Source: Enterocloster asparagiformis
GTDB taxonomy: Bacteria; Bacillota; Clostridia; Lachnospirales; Lachnospiraceae
Assembly: GCA_018380885.1 (NCBI GenBank)
Contig: JAGZSY010000010.1
Span: 95,534-159,533 of the forward strand
DNA: 64,000 nt
Reading direction: 5' to 3'
Below, in pieces: positions 25,043 through 34,564 of the stretch; position 1 is the stretch's first letter; every line of letters starts with the position of its first letter. Under the pieces are notes generated by a model, which worked only from the letters and a program-made list of their open reading frames with translations, searched no databases and was not told the DNA's origin. Position numbers and translations under genes: made by a program.

Positions 25043-26428
25043 TTATTTACCGCTCAAAAACTCGTCGATTCCGCGGGCTCCTGCTCTTCCGGCCTCCATG
25101 GCCAGGATCACGGTGGCGGCTCCTGTCACGGCATCGCCGCCTGCGTACACGCCTTCCTTGGTGGTCTTGCCGTTTGCCTCATCCGCAACGATGCATTTCC
25201 ACTTGTTGGTCTCCAGGCCCTCGGTGGTTGCGGAGATCAGCGGGTTGGGGGAGGTTCCCAGAGACATGATCACGGTGTCCACCTCAATGGTGTAGTCAGA
25301 GCCGGCGATCTCCACCGGTCTGCGGCGTCCGGAGGCATCCGGCTCGCCCAACTCCATCTTGCGCACCACCATGCCCTTGACCCAGTCGTTCTCGTCGGTG
25401 AGAATCTCCACAGGGTTTGTCAACAGGTCGAAGATGATGCCCTCCTCCTTGGCGTGGTGAACTTCCTCCACACGGGCGGGAAGCTCGGCTTCGCTTCTTC
25501 TGTACACGATATGTACCTCGGCGCCCAGGCGCAGAGCGGTTCTGGCCGCGTCCATGGCCACGTTTCCGCCGCCCACCACGGCCACCTTCTTGCCGATGAA
25601 GATCGGGGTGTCGTAGTCGTCGCGGAAGGCCTTCATCAGGTTGCTTCTGGTCAGATACTCGTTGGCTGAGAACACGCCGTTGGCGTTCTCCCCGGGGATG
25701 CCCATGAACTTGGGCAGACCGGCGCCGGAACCGATGAACACGGCCTTAAAGCCCTCCTCGTCCATCAGCTCGTCGATTGTCACGGACTTGCCGATGATCA
25801 CGTTGGTCTCGATCTTAACCCCCAGCTTTTTCACGTTCTCGATCTCCGGGCGCACCACGCCCAGCTTGGGCAGACGGAACTCCGGGATGCCGTAGGTCAG
25901 CACGCCGCCCGGCTCGTGTAACGCCTCGAAGATGGTCACCTCGTAGCCCATTTTCGCCAGATCGCCGGCGCAGGTCAGGCCCGCGGGGCCGGAACCGATC
26001 ACAGCCACCTTCTTGCCGTTGGTAGTCTCAGGCTTGGCGGGCACAAAGCCGTTCTCCCTGGACCAGTCGGCCACAAAGCGCTCCAGCTTGCCGATGGAAA
26101 CCGGCTCGCCCTTGATGCCGCGGATGCACTTGCCCTCGCACTGGCTCTCCTGGGGGCACACACGGCCGCAGACAGCCGGAAGGGCGCTGGACTTGGCGAT
26201 GGTGGCGGCCGCATCCGCAAACTGTCCCTCCTTCACCTCGTGGATGAACTTGGGGATGTCGATGGCCACGGGACAGCCCTTCACGCACTGGGCGTTTTTG
26301 CAGTTGATGCAGCGGGCGGCCTCCGCCTGGGCCTCCTCCTGATTGTATCCAAGGCAGACCTCCTCAAAATTGGTGGCTCTCACCTTGGGATCCTGTTCTC
26401 TAACCGGTACTTTCTTTAAAACGTCCAT
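25043..26428 (-). CDS. nfnB: NfnB-like flavoprotein (glutamate synthase small-subunit family)
   Basis: 461 residues, the length of GltA/NfnB. N-terminal ferredoxin-like 4Fe-4S cysteines: CINCKNAQCVKGCP and CGRVCPQESQCEGKCIRG. FAD-binding GSGPAGLTCAGDLAKMGYEV and the second dinucleotide site GGGNVAMDAARTALRLGAEV follow. Annotated in many genomes as NADPH-dependent glutamate synthase, but here its ATG overlaps the stop of a SudB/NfnA-type gene (TAATG), and no glutamate synthase large subunit is present. The pair therefore most likely makes the electron-bifurcating NADH-dependent ferredoxin:NADP+ oxidoreductase, or a sulfide dehydrogenase, in the cytoplasm. Confidence 0.85.
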   Translation of the reverse strand: MDVLKKVPVREQDPKVRATNFEEVCLGYNQEEAQAEAARCINCKNAQCVKGCPVAIDIPKFIHEVKEGQFADAAATIAKSSALPAVCGRVCPQESQCEGKCIRGIKGEPVSIGKLERFVADWSRENGFVPAKPETTNGKKVAVIGSGPAGLTCAGDLAKMGYEVTIFEALHEPGGVLTYGIPEFRLPKLGVVRPEIENVKKLGVKIETNVIIGKSVTIDELMDEEGFKAVFIGSGAGLPKFMGIPGENANGVFSANEYLTRSNLMKAFRDDYDTPIFIGKKVAVVGGGNVAMDAARTALRLGAEVHIVYRRSEAELPARVEEVHHAKEEGIIFDLLTNPVEILTDENDWVKGMVVRKMELGEPDASGRRRPVEIAGSDYTIEVDTVIMSLGTSPNPLISATTEGLETNKWKCIVADEANGKTTKEGVYAGGDAVTGAATVILAMEAGRAGARGIDEFLSGK

Positions 26429-27318
26429 TATTCCTCACCTCCGCAATGTCCGCATCCGCCGTGATGGGTGTCGCCCTCCCGCAGTCTCAGCAGGGCGCGC
26501 CCCTCCTCCGTCTTGTACATCTGCTGGCGCTTCATCGCCTGGTCGAAATCCACCAGATGCCCGTCGAACTCCGGCCCGTCCACGCAGGCGAACTTCACCT
26601 TGCCGCCCACGGACACGCGGCAGGCGCCGCACATTCCGGTGCCGTCCACCATGATGGGGTTCAGGCTGACAATGGTGGGAAGTCCCAGCTCCTTGGTCAG
26701 CTTGCAGACGAATTTCATCATAATCATCGGCCCAATGGCAACGCAGACGTCGTATTTCTTGCCCTGATTCACCACCAGGTCCTTGATCACCTCGGTGACC
26801 ATGCCCTTGCGCTCATAGGAACCGTCGTCCGTGGTCACATACAGATTGCCGGCGACCGCCCGCAGCTCGTCCTCCAGAATCAGCAGATTCTTAGTCTTGG
26901 AGCCCTCGATCACATCCACATCCACGCCGTGCTCCTTCAGCCATTTTACCTGGGGATACACGGGAGCAGAGCCCACGCCGCCCGCCACAAAGAGATAGCG
27001 GCGTTTTTTCACTTCCTCCAGATCATCCTTCACGAACTCGGAAGGCTGGCCCAGGGGGCCGACGAAATCCTGGAAATAATCCCCAGCCTTCATCCCGGCC
27101 ATGCGCTCGGTGGACGCGCCCACGGTCTGGAACACGATAGTCACCAGGCCCTTCTCGCGGTCATAGTCACAGATGGTCAGGGGAATTCTCTCTCCGATCT
27201 CATCCATCTTTACGATTACAAACTCTCCCGGCTGACATGCCTTCGCCACGCGGGGCGCTTCCACGTCCATCAGGTAGATCTTGTCTGCCAGGCATTCCGC
27301 CTTAACAATCTTGTACAT
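26428..27318 (-). CDS. nfnA: NfnA-like ferredoxin-NADP reductase subunit
   Basis: 296 residues, ATG behind AGGAGG. FAD-binding beta barrel with RIPLTICDYD, NAD-binding FVAGGVGSAPVYPQVKWL, and a C-terminal [2Fe-2S] binding segment GTGMCGACRVSVGGKVKFAC. This is the dihydroorotate-dehydrogenase electron-transfer/SudB/NfnA family. It is encoded first and translationally coupled to the NfnB-like subunit. In NfnAB this subunit carries the NAD(H) site and FAD; the other carries the bifurcating FAD and NADP(H) site. Confidence 0.85.
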   Translation of the reverse strand: MYKIVKAECLADKIYLMDVEAPRVAKACQPGEFVIVKMDEIGERIPLTICDYDREKGLVTIVFQTVGASTERMAGMKAGDYFQDFVGPLGQPSEFVKDDLEEVKKRRYLFVAGGVGSAPVYPQVKWLKEHGVDVDVIEGSKTKNLLILEDELRAVAGNLYVTTDDGSYERKGMVTEVIKDLVVNQGKKYDVCVAIGPMIMMKFVCKLTKELGLPTIVSLNPIMVDGTGMCGACRVSVGGKVKFACVDGPEFDGHLVDFDQAMKRQQMYKTEEGRALLRLREGDTHHGGCGHCGGEE

Positions 27319-27359
27319 GGTTTTCCTCCTAATTTATCATCAGACGCGATGCGCGCCTG

Positions 27360-28274
27360 TTACTCACCAACGATAATGGAATAGCTCTTGTTCCAGCTCT
27401 CCCAGGCGGGAAGCGATATTTCACCCTCCCGGTCCTTCAGCTCCCCTGTGTAGCCGTCCGCGTCGCAACGCCCGTACCAGGGCTCCAGACACACAAACGG
27501 ATGGGTCTTTTCAATGGTCCACACGCCCAGATAGGGGAAATCGTCGCATTGCACGGTCACATAGGGCTTGCCGTCCAGCAGAAGGCTCACGCTTCCCACC
27601 TCTGCCTTGTCGAATATGTAGGTCAGCGCCGTGTCGAAAAATCCCTTTGTGAGCGGCACCCTGCCGTCGGTCAGCGCCAGGGTTCCTCCTAACTCCTCCT
27701 GTGTGAATCCGTCGTCGCCCGGCGCCTGGTAGTGCAGCCCCTCCTGGCAGGTCCCGGCTCTGGCGCCGGTCTTGTTGAACTCAAAGGTGTAGTCGTAAAT
27801 GGTACGCCCCTCCGGTACCCTAAACGCAGGATGGCCCCCGATCATGAACAGCATGTCGTCGGAGCCGGTGTTTTTCACCTTCCACATCACCTGAATCTGG
27901 CGCCCCTCCAGTCGGTGGCCCACCTCCAGCTCGAAGTGGAAGGGGTATCTGGCAAATGTCTCCGGCGTGTCCGTCAACCGGTACCAGCACTCTTCCATGT
28001 CGCAGAGCAGCGGCTCAAAATCCATGTCCCGGGCAAAGCCGTGGGATGTCATCGGATATTCCTTCTCTTCATGGCGGTATTTTCCGTCAAAGCATTTTCC
28101 CACAAAGGGAAACAAAATCGGCGCATGCCGGTTCCACACGTCAGGGTCCGCGTTCCAGAGAATATCACGTCCCGCCTTCTTGTCATAAATCCGTGTCAGC
28201 TCCGCGCCGTGGCGGTCCACCGTCACCAGCAGGTCGTCATTTTCCAGGGTAAATACCTGTCCGTCGTGTTTCAT
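27360..28274 (-). CDS. Aldose 1-epimerase family protein (LacX-like)
   Basis: 304 residues. Galactose-mutarotase fold with DNDLLVTVDRHGAELTRIYDKK at the start (shown here in part), the substrate block WNRHAPILFPFVG, and HPAFRVP with a conserved His; CLEPWYGRCD near the end is typical of the LacX/YihR-like branch. It equilibrates the alpha and beta anomers of a hexose, or acts on a phosphorylated sugar. Single gene; no clear link to its neighbours. Confidence 0.85.
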   Translation of the reverse strand: MKHDGQVFTLENDDLLVTVDRHGAELTRIYDKKAGRDILWNADPDVWNRHAPILFPFVGKCFDGKYRHEEKEYPMTSHGFARDMDFEPLLCDMEECWYRLTDTPETFARYPFHFELEVGHRLEGRQIQVMWKVKNTGSDDMLFMIGGHPAFRVPEGRTIYDYTFEFNKTGARAGTCQEGLHYQAPGDDGFTQEELGGTLALTDGRVPLTKGFFDTALTYIFDKAEVGSVSLLLDGKPYVTVQCDDFPYLGVWTIEKTHPFVCLEPWYGRCDADGYTGELKDREGEISLPAWESWNKSYSIIVGE

Positions 28275-28457
28275 TCACAAATCCCCCATTCTGCTTTCGC
28301 ATTGATCTGATCTCGTTACCGCTCACAGAGAGTCTCCGGCGGATAACGGCTGTGAATAGTAATCTTATATTACCATTTTCATTTCAGAGTTACAATAGTT
28401 TTTCTGAAGAAACCAAAAAATATTTTAGATTTTTGTCTTATTTTACAATTTTTTTGT

Positions 28458-28949
28458 TCATCTTGTCCGCTCATACTGCCGGAAATAATAGCAGAGATCA
28501 AAGTAGGTCTGCTCATCGCTCTCCTGTACCAGCCGCCAGTCCGGGTCTCTGTCCAGGTTGGGGAACAGCGTGTCCGCGTCGTAGGCGTAATCCACATACG
28601 TCACGTGAGCGGTGCCGCAGTACGGCAGGAACTGCTCGTAGATGCTCTGGCCGCCGATGACAAACACATCCTCCTGGTTCTTTCCCCGCAGCAGCTCCAG
28701 GGCTTCCTCCACGCTGTGGCAGACCACAGCCCCCTTTACCCGGTAATTCCGATCCCGGGTCAGCACGATATTTTCCCGGTTTCCCAGGGGCTGTCCACCC
28801 GGAAGGCTCTCTAAGGTTTTGCGGCCCATAACCACCGTCTTGCCGGTGGTCTCCTTCATAAACAGCTGCCTGTCCGCGGGAATGTTCACCAGCAGGCGGC
28901 CGTCCTTTCCGATCGCCCAATTCCTGTCCACCGCCACGATCAGGTTCAT
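28458..28949 (-). CDS. folA: Dihydrofolate reductase
   Basis: 163 residues from the ATG at 28949 behind a G-rich Shine-Dalgarno. Family motifs: MNLIVAVDRNWAIGKDG (N-terminal substrate loop), TVVMGRKTLESLPGG (NADPH contact) and VFVIGGQSIYEQFLPYC. It reduces dihydrofolate to tetrahydrofolate with NADPH. The start overlaps the stop of the upstream gene by four bases (ATGA), a tight coupling that suggests a joint role in thymidylate or folate metabolism. Confidence 0.95.
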   Translation of the reverse strand: MNLIVAVDRNWAIGKDGRLLVNIPADRQLFMKETTGKTVVMGRKTLESLPGGQPLGNRENIVLTRDRNYRVKGAVVCHSVEEALELLRGKNQEDVFVIGGQSIYEQFLPYCGTAHVTYVDYAYDADTLFPNLDRDPDWRLVQESDEQTYFDLCYYFRQYERTR

Positions 28950-29578
28950 ACCGATTCCCCCTCTGCCGCGATCAGCTCCCTCCCGTAGGGAAGGGTGAGA
29001 ATCCAGTCGCAGAAGGCGTGCCACTCGGCCAGCTTGTGGTTCCTTCTGGCGAAATAAATATTGATCAGCGTCTCGTAATTGAAGGTGCAGGTGCGCATCT
29101 GATTGTAGCTGGACGGGAGCAGCTGGATCAGATCGTACCAGTCCGCCTTGTTCTTTCCCCCGTTCACGTAGCGCAGGCGAATCTCCTCCAGCCTGGCGAT
29201 CACGGTCCCGAAAAATGCAAGGGCGTCCTCCGTCATGTGATCGTGGCTGAAATCGTCCAGCTCAAAGGGCTTGCTGTGTATTTTATGCATGGTGCTGGTG
29301 GAGTTGGCCACCGTGGCCACCTTGTAGGTGTCGTACTCCTTCCACCAGTACAGCGGGGCCGTGACGTCCACGGAGACGAACACCTGGCGCAGAAACTTGC
29401 GGTGATCGCTGCCGGCCTCCCGCAGGCGGCGGGCCAGGTCCAGGTCGTTGGGCCCCAGCACGTACTGTCCGTCCTCGCCGTAGTAGCTGTCCATTCTCCC
29501 CCAGCTGTTCATGGGATTGCGCGCGCCCCGGATTGCGTTCTCCAGGTTCATCACGCTGGTTCTCTCTAATCGAATCAT
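28946..29578 (-). CDS. Uncharacterised protein coupled to dihydrofolate reductase, possibly ThyX-related
   Basis: 210 residues, ATG seven bases after GGAG. Distinctive blocks: RKFLRQVFVSVDVTAPLYWW, KVATVANSTSTMHKI and the helical middle EDALAFFGTVIARLEEIRL with SYNQMRTCTFNYETLINIYF. The layout (an Arg/Gln-rich strand, Trp-Trp, a Ser/Thr-rich segment and a late FARRNHKLAEWHAFC helix) recalls FAD-dependent thymidylate synthases, but the canonical RHRxxSxxxxSxRY motif is absent. Overlap with the dihydrofolate reductase gene supports a thymidylate-related role. I cannot confirm it from sequence alone. Confidence 0.65.
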   Translation of the reverse strand: MIRLERTSVMNLENAIRGARNPMNSWGRMDSYYGEDGQYVLGPNDLDLARRLREAGSDHRKFLRQVFVSVDVTAPLYWWKEYDTYKVATVANSTSTMHKIHSKPFELDDFSHDHMTEDALAFFGTVIARLEEIRLRYVNGGKNKADWYDLIQLLPSSYNQMRTCTFNYETLINIYFARRNHKLAEWHAFCDWILTLPYGRELIAAEGESV

Positions 29579-29620
29579 GTGTACTCCTTCACTCTGGCAA
29601 AATATCAGGTACCGGATTTC

Positions 29621-29649
29621 ATTATACAGTCGGGCTTGTAAAAATGCAA
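29621..29649 (-). promoter_or_regulatory. Promoter of the ThyX-like/folA operon
   Basis: TTGCAT (29649-29644), 17-bp spacer, TATAAT (29626-29621) on the minus strand. It predicts a leader of about 36 bases before the ATG at 29578. Confidence 0.75.
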
Positions 29650-29833
29650 TCCGTTCATGCGCAATTTCTGCCGGGCCGGCCTTATCTCACAAAAGCCGCT
29701 CCAACATTGTCTGCGGGCGGATTACATCGCCCAATTCCGCTAAATATAAGAAGGAAGCCCACGGCACCCCGGTGCCATGCGCTCCCACTAAAAACTGATT
29801 GCAGGTCTTACCGCCGCCCTGTGTCCCTTTTTG

Positions 29834-30712
29834 TCACCGGTACAGCCGCGTCAGCATCTTCTGCGCCTGTCCCGCCACGCCGAGGGTATTTCCCTGGGCT
29901 GCGATCTCCTCCAGCAATTCGGCGGCGCGGTCGTATTTCTCCTCCTTGAACTCGATCTGAGCCAGCCGGAACATCATCTGCAGCCGCTGGGCCTTGTTGT
30001 GGCTCATGCGGATTTTTTCCTCCAGCAGCCCGGTCAGCTCCTCCCGGTACTTCCGCTTTTTCTCAGGGTCCCGGGTATAGTCGTAGAAATCCTCCAGCTC
30101 GGTCATCCGCTGCATGTCGTGCATCCATTTAAAATTCTGTCTGGCGTCCCGGTAGCCGGCGGCGGCGAATTTCCCCAGCGCGCCGTACTCCTTGTCGATC
30201 TCCATGCTGTCCTTTTTCATAAAGTGATAGTCGCACAGCAGCACGGTCCTGCGGTAGTCCCAGGCCCTGGAGTGCAGCTCCAGCTCCTTCATGGCCTGGC
30301 GCGCCTCGTCCTCACGGCCCTCCAGCATCATGCAGTTGAGCACCGCGGCCACGGTCTCCACATTGCGGTTCACAAACAGGCCCAGAAGGGGGCCGCGGTC
30401 CGCCTCCCGCATCACGCCCAGCGCCAGGCTGGGATCGCACTGGTCGCAGACCAGGCTGACGATCAGCCGGTTGTAACCACGGACCAGCAGGTACATGCAA
30501 AAGGCAAACACCGCCGCGATGCCGGCCATGGCCAGAAAGCGCCAGGGCCTCCAAAGATAAAAGATCGACAGCAGGCAGGCCAGGAGGCACAGGATAAACA
30601 GCGTCCACGCTTTGACCTGCCATCTCCTGACAATCCGTCTCCCCTGGCTCCTGCTGTGTTGTGAAGCGGCCTGATCCAGAAGCCCTTTCAGTCTCTTTTC
30701 CATAGCGTTCAC
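29834..30712 (-). CDS. Membrane protein with cytoplasmic helical (TPR-like) region, unknown function
   Basis: 292 residues. A basic N-terminus (RRIVRRWQVK) is followed by two adjacent membrane helices (about 35-55 and 58-78) and then about 200 residues of amphipathic helices. The last part (RLAQIEFKEEKYDRAAELLEEI) looks like a tetratricopeptide unit. I recognise no named family. It stands alone, just downstream of addA on the same strand and with about 30 bases between them, so it may be a late member of the addBA transcript. Confidence 0.7.
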   Translation of the reverse strand: MNAMEKRLKGLLDQAASQHSRSQGRRIVRRWQVKAWTLFILCLLACLLSIFYLWRPWRFLAMAGIAAVFAFCMYLLVRGYNRLIVSLVCDQCDPSLALGVMREADRGPLLGLFVNRNVETVAAVLNCMMLEGREDEARQAMKELELHSRAWDYRRTVLLCDYHFMKKDSMEIDKEYGALGKFAAAGYRDARQNFKWMHDMQRMTELEDFYDYTRDPEKKRKYREELTGLLEEKIRMSHNKAQRLQMMFRLAQIEFKEEKYDRAAELLEEIAAQGNTLGVAGQAQKMLTRLYR

Positions 30713-30741
30713 CCTTTCTGTTTTTAAAATGATGTTACCTA

Positions 30742-33700
30742 CTATAATAAGATACTTTCCTGTAATGTCAATGAGTAAATTATGTTCTCTTTGACTTTTT
30801 TTCCCGTTAGCTGCTCCAGCGCCTTCCGGTAGTAGGCCACCTGCGGCCGGTAGCGGTCCGCCAGAATCCCGCGGCCCGCAGGCCCCCCGGGCACCCGGTC
30901 CGTCTTGTAATCCACCAGCACCAGGCCGTCCTCCTCCTCCATGTAGGCGTCGATCACGCCCTGAACCAGCACCAGCTCCCGGGATTCCCCGCGGCCCATC
31001 TCCCGGGCCGGGATGCCGATGATGAACTGCTGCTCGCGGTGGAGGCGGCCAGCCCGCTGGGCCTGGGCCATGCGCTGGCCCAGCGGGCTGTTCAGCATGG
31101 CAAAAATAACGCTTTCATCCAGGGCTTCGTAGGCCTCCTGCTCCAGATAGCCGGTTTCCAGCAGGACTTTCAGGGCCGCGCCGATATCCTCCCGGCTGTG
31201 AAGGCTGCCCAGATCCAGACACTCCAGCGCCCGGTGGTAGGCCGTGCCGCGGGCTGCGCCTCCGGGTCCGGTCAGGGCTTTGGGGGAAATATCCCTGGCC
31301 GGCATATCCTGGGACAATGCGGCCGGGCCGGCTCCTGAGCCGAGGGCCGCTCTGCCGATCTCCTCCTCGTCCTGGCCCACCTGTCCCTGCTTTTTCAGCT
31401 CCGACACGGACAGCATGGCGTAGAGGCCGGTATCTCCCCCGTAGGGGTATTGGTAATTCAGCGCTTCCTCCAGCTGCCCCGCGGCCTCCGGATGGTAGGT
31501 TATCCCCGTATCCAGGGTCAAAAGCTCCTCCCTGGAGACCTGGCGGGAGGCCTGGCGGCGTATCTCCATGCCCACCAGACCGGCCAGGGGAATCTGTCGC
31601 TTCTCAATGGTACCGTCGCAGGCGCTCATGAGCAGCCAGTCCAGAAAGGAGCCCGCAGCCGACAAAATGGTGTAGGGGATCGCCCCGTCCGCCAGGGGCA
31701 CCTGGGCCCATTTTTCCAGCTTGGCCGCCAGGGAACGGTCCGTGGCCGTCATGATCAGCTTCTCCTTGGCCCTGGTCATGGCCACGTAAAGCACCCGCAG
31801 CTCCTCGCCCAGGGACTCCAGCTCCATGCGCCGTTTCAGCGCCTGCTTTTTCAGAGTGGGCATCTTAAGCCTCTGCTTTAAATCCAGATAGTCCGCAGCC
31901 AGACCCAGGTCCGCGTCCAGCAGCACGGATCCGTAGGCGTCCTGCTTGTTGAAGCGCTTGCCCATTCCCGCCAGGAACACCACCGGAAATTCCAGGCCCT
32001 TGCTCTTGTGAATGCTCATGATGCGCACCGTGTCCGCCTGCTCTCCGGCCACATTGGCCTCCCCGAAATCCGTGTCGTATTTCTTCAGCTTCTCGATATA
32101 GCGGATAAAGTGAAACAGCCCCTTGTAGCTGGTGGCCTCGTAGGCGATGGCCTTCTCCACCAGCATGTCCAGGTTGGCCCGCCTGGTCTCCCCGGCCGGC
32201 ATGGCGGACACGTAATCGTAATAGCCGCTGACCTCAAAGGCCCGGTACAAAAGCTGGTGGACCGGGAGATAGCGGGCCTCCCGGCGCAGGCCCTCCAGCA
32301 GCGTTTCCAGGCGTTGAAGCTTATCCTCTATGGCCCCCTTGATTTCCTCCGGCGCCTCCACATCCCCGCCGCCGGTCTCCTTCCAGTACATCCAGGCCCC
32401 GTAAACGCCCCGGTCCTGTCCCTTCTCAGGCGCCCGCTTGTAGGCGGCCATCAGCCAGGCCATCTCCTCGTCCGCCATGGCGACCATGGGGGATTTCATC
32501 ACCGCGGCCAGGGGAATGTCCTGCATGGGGTTGTCCGTCACAGCCAGAAGGCTCAGCACCGTCTCCACCTCCACCGTGTTGAAATACCCTGTTTTTGTCT
32601 GGGCGTAGGCGGGAATCCCCTCGTTCATCAGCACGTTGACAAAGACCTCGGACCAGCCGCTCAGGCTTCGCAGCAGGATCACCATGTCCCCCAGCCGGGC
32701 CGGGCGGTATTCCTCCGCCGCCTTGTCCCAGACCATCAGGCCGTTCTCCGGGTCCATGAGCTCCCGGATACGGATGGCGATCATGCGGGCCTCCAGCTCC
32801 TTGGCCGTGTAGTCCATGGCCTCCTCGTCCAGCTGCTTCAGGGCGTCCGCCCCGGTATCCGCCAGCAGCAGCTCCGTGGGCGTTCCGGTCCGCTCCCCGG
32901 GCGCAAACACGGCTCCCGGGTGCAGGGCCGTCTCCTCTGTGTAGCGGATGCCCCCCAGCGCCCTGGTCATGATCTTGTAAAAAACGTCGTTCACGCTGTC
33001 CAACACGGTGGCGCGGCTGCGGAAGTTCTGGTGCAGCTCGATCTTCTGGTGAAGGCTCTCGCCGTCGGAATACCGCTCGTATTTGTCCATGAACAGCTCC
33101 GGCCGGGCCAGACGGAACCGGTAAATGCTCTGCTTCACATCGCCCACCATAAACACGTTGGGCCTGCCCTGGCGCTCCCGGGATATGCTGGTGATCAGCG
33201 TCTCCTGCACGTTGTTGCTGTCCTGGTACTCGTCCACCAAAATCTCCTCGAACTGGCGGGCCAGCTCGTCCGCCACCGCGGTGGGGCGGCGCCTGGCCGG
33301 GCGGAAGGCGGCGGGGGCTTGCACTGCACCGGCGGCCTCTGTCCTGCCATCCTCTGATTCTCCCGCTCCGCCCTCCTCCGGCACCTGCTCCATCAGCACT
33401 TCCAGTGCCAGATGTTCCAGGTCGTTGAAATCCAGCACGTTCCTGTCCTGCTTTTTCTCCCGGTAGCAGCGGTCGAAATCCTCAGTCAAATCCAGCAGCG
33501 TGGAGATAACGCCCGCAGTCCCCCGGACCGCCTCCACCATCTCCTCAGGGCTCTGGGTGCCGTAGTTCTCCCGGCATTTGGCCACCGCCTTCTTGGCCCT
33601 GTCCCGGCAGGCGGACACATAGGCCTTCTTCTCCTGGTCCACCTCCTTGCTGCGGATAGCCGCCAGCCGGTCAAAGGAAATATTTTCCAGTCCCTCGTAC

Positions 33701-34518
33701 AGGCCCCGGTAGGTTCCCTGCCCTGCCGCGGCCAGCACCGCCCCGATCTGCCGCCTGTCGTTTATCAGCATGGGCTCATAGGCCAGAGGGCCGTTCTCCT
33801 CGCGGCACACGTCGATGGCCTCTCCCAGCTGGACGTGCAGCTCCTCCATCTGCAGCTGCACATCCCGCAGCACAAACTGCATCCAAGGGCTCTGTTCAAT
33901 CTGCTCCAGCGTCTCCTCTTTAAGCTCCGCCCTGCAGGCAGCCACCCATTCCATGGGCCAGGGGTGGCTCTGGGAGAACTGCCAGGCCTGGAGGATCACA
34001 TCCTCGATCCCGGCGTCGGACTTCCCGCGGCCAAACTGCTCCACAAAAGCCGCGAAGTCCTCTCCCCCCTCCTGGTAGTGCCTCTCCAGCATCTCCTTCA
34101 TCACATCCGCCCGCAGCAGGGCCAGCTCCCCCTCGTCTCCGATGCGGAAGGCTGGGTCTATCTTCAGGCTGCCGTAGTGGTTGCGGATCAGGTTCAGGCA
34201 GAAGCTGTCGATGGTGGTGATCTGGGCCTGGGGGATCAGGGCCGCCTGAAGCCACAGATGCTCGTCCTCCGGCCGGGCGGCCAAAAGCTTGTCCACCGCC
34301 GCGCCAACCCGCTCCCGCATCTCCGCAGCAGCAGCGTTGGTGAAGGTCATCACCAGCAGCTGGTCGATGTTGAGCGGGTGCTCCCCCTCGCTGATCATGC
34401 GTATGATCCGCTCCACAAGCACCGCCGTCTTGCCTGAGCCCGCGGCCGCGGATACCAGCAGGTTCCTGTTCCGGCTGTCAATCACCTGCTGCTGTTTTTC
34501 AGTCCATTTCACTGCCAT
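30742..34518 (-). CDS. addA: ATP-dependent helicase/nuclease subunit A
   Basis: 1258 residues, normal for AddA. UvrD-type helicase with Walker A at 24-31 (AAAGSGKT), Walker B region LVDEYQDSN, FMVGDVKQSIYRFR, and motif blocks IMSIHKSKGLEFPVVF and VLYVAMTRAKEKL. The C-terminal RecB-type nuclease has VIDAYMEEEDGLVLVDYKTD; the Asp and Lys of DYKTD are catalytic. With AddB it resects double-strand breaks up to a Chi site for RecA loading. The helicase has an extra low-complexity Ala/Arg insertion near residues 385-410. Follows addB by 46 bases. Confidence 0.96.
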   Translation of the reverse strand: MAVKWTEKQQQVIDSRNRNLLVSAAAGSGKTAVLVERIIRMISEGEHPLNIDQLLVMTFTNAAAAEMRERVGAAVDKLLAARPEDEHLWLQAALIPQAQITTIDSFCLNLIRNHYGSLKIDPAFRIGDEGELALLRADVMKEMLERHYQEGGEDFAAFVEQFGRGKSDAGIEDVILQAWQFSQSHPWPMEWVAACRAELKEETLEQIEQSPWMQFVLRDVQLQMEELHVQLGEAIDVCREENGPLAYEPMLINDRRQIGAVLAAAGQGTYRGLYEGLENISFDRLAAIRSKEVDQEKKAYVSACRDRAKKAVAKCRENYGTQSPEEMVEAVRGTAGVISTLLDLTEDFDRCYREKKQDRNVLDFNDLEHLALEVLMEQVPEEGGAGESEDGRTEAAGAVQAPAAFRPARRRPTAVADELARQFEEILVDEYQDSNNVQETLITSISRERQGRPNVFMVGDVKQSIYRFRLARPELFMDKYERYSDGESLHQKIELHQNFRSRATVLDSVNDVFYKIMTRALGGIRYTEETALHPGAVFAPGERTGTPTELLLADTGADALKQLDEEAMDYTAKELEARMIAIRIRELMDPENGLMVWDKAAEEYRPARLGDMVILLRSLSGWSEVFVNVLMNEGIPAYAQTKTGYFNTVEVETVLSLLAVTDNPMQDIPLAAVMKSPMVAMADEEMAWLMAAYKRAPEKGQDRGVYGAWMYWKETGGGDVEAPEEIKGAIEDKLQRLETLLEGLRREARYLPVHQLLYRAFEVSGYYDYVSAMPAGETRRANLDMLVEKAIAYEATSYKGLFHFIRYIEKLKKYDTDFGEANVAGEQADTVRIMSIHKSKGLEFPVVFLAGMGKRFNKQDAYGSVLLDADLGLAADYLDLKQRLKMPTLKKQALKRRMELESLGEELRVLYVAMTRAKEKLIMTATDRSLAAKLEKWAQVPLADGAIPYTILSAAGSFLDWLLMSACDGTIEKRQIPLAGLVGMEIRRQASRQVSREELLTLDTGITYHPEAAGQLEEALNYQYPYGGDTGLYAMLSVSELKKQGQVGQDEEEIGRAALGSGAGPAALSQDMPARDISPKALTGPGGAARGTAYHRALECLDLGSLHSREDIGAALKVLLETGYLEQEAYEALDESVIFAMLNSPLGQRMAQAQRAGRLHREQQFIIGIPAREMGRGESRELVLVQGVIDAYMEEEDGLVLVDYKTDRVPGGPAGRGILADRYRPQVAYYRKALEQLTGKKVKENIIYSLTLQESILL

Positions 34519-34564
34519 TTATCTCGGTCCTTTCTGTCTGAATCTCTCGTCCCACGGGGCCGGC

